A DNA stretch of 64,000 nucleotides from Climacteris rufus (taxonomy: Eukaryota; Chordata; Aves; Passeriformes; Climacteridae): positions 1,688,620-1,752,619 of the forward strand of contig VZRZ01005967.1 in NCBI GenBank assembly GCA_013398175.1. The letters run 5' to 3'. Made by a program: the position numbers and the translations under genes. The notes beneath the pieces were generated by a model that saw only the letters and a list, made by a program, of their open reading frames with translations, had not been told where the DNA came from and searched no databases. Positions 63,632 through 64,000 of the stretch are shown here, in pieces (position 1 is the stretch's first letter; every line of letters begins with the position of its first letter).

Positions 63632-64000
63632 TGTTGTGGGTTAAACCTCCTAACAAGTTCAGGCCCACACAGTCACCCACCCCGTCTCTGCAGTGGGAAT
63701 TAGGGAGAGAAATGGAAGTGTGAAAGTGAGAAAATTCATGTGTTGAAATAAAGACAGTGTAATAGGTAAAGCAAAGCTGTGCACACAAGCAAGGCGAAAA
63801 AATAAATTCATTTATTACTGACTCTTGGCAGGAAAATATTTAACCATTTCTAGGAAAGCAGGTCTTCATTATGCTTAAAAGTTGCTTAGGAAAACAAACA
63901 CCACCACTACAAAGTTCCCCCTTTCTCCTTCTTCATGGCAGTTTTATTGCTGAAGACAATGCCAAGCTATGGCACATCCCTTCAGTCACTGCTGGCTCAG
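63632..64000 (-). mobile_element. Antisense LTR, cut by the window end, nested in CR1
   Basis: Starts TGTTGTGGGTTAAACC, the reverse complement of the usual end of the LTR group seen at 50282-50766. It then shows 'gtgagaaaattcatgtgttg', 'aaagacagtgtaataggtaa' and 'gctgtgcacacaagcaaggc', which follow that group's U5-R text in order. The group's ATTAAA position reads ATTACA here, so the signal looks mutated. It sits directly against the CR1 end at 63631. Whether it is solo or followed by a provirus cannot be seen. Confidence 0.85.

Noticed and set aside
1..64000. CRISPR arrays, operons, bacterial promoters or plasmid features
   Set aside because: No regularly spaced repeats, no ribosome-binding-site spacing and no dense coding. 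Everything recognisable is vertebrate-type retroelement DNA.

Overview
The window reads as nuclear DNA of a bird, most likely a passerine. It is AT-rich with no bacterial-style gene packing, no long open frames, and several avian-type retroelements. These are CR1 LINE pieces in both orientations, endogenous-retrovirus LTRs, and two copies of a tRNA-Ile-headed SINE with a CR1-like tail. That SINE architecture matches TguSINE1 of zebra finch, which is the main reason for saying passerine. All family assignments come from recognising sequence patterns, because no database search was possible.

I found no protein-coding gene of the host that I can support. Every start-to-stop frame is 160 codons or less. 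The longest either cross assembly gaps, lie in low-complexity DNA, or fall inside recognisable repeats. The window is best described as a gene desert or the interior of a very large intron. Two assembly gaps (runs of N) interrupt it, at 36180-36351 and 52288-52413.

Layout: 1-13.4 kb is AT-rich unique-looking DNA with one possible old repeat at 3.44-3.96 kb. At 13.4-14.25 kb there is a solo LTR followed by an antisense SINE. An antisense LTR fragment with good TATA and poly(A) signals lies at 19.05 kb, and an antisense CR1 3' end at 22.4 kb. A further antisense LTR is at 26.5 kb. A GC-rich unclassified block lies at 31.74-32.4 kb. A 1.13-kb solo LTR with a perfect 5-bp target duplication lies at 35.7-36.8 kb. 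An old CR1 tail sits at 37.3 kb. A long, multiply deleted sense CR1 occupies about 39.0-42.2 kb and keeps ORF1 esterase, endonuclease and reverse-transcriptase relics. An LTR is at 50.3 kb, a purine-rich satellite around a gap at 52.1-52.5 kb, a CR1 tail at 54.3 kb, and a sense SINE at 55.05 kb. The last 3.2 kb is one antisense CR1 split by three different LTRs, the last running off the window.

The elements tell an insertion history rather than a pathway. CR1 would supply the enzymes for its own copying and, by tail similarity, for the SINE. The LTRs are solo, the usual outcome of recombination between the two LTRs of a provirus. No complete provirus, no intact viral gene and no new biological system could be demonstrated. 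The strongest observation is the triple LTR nesting in one CR1 at the right end.
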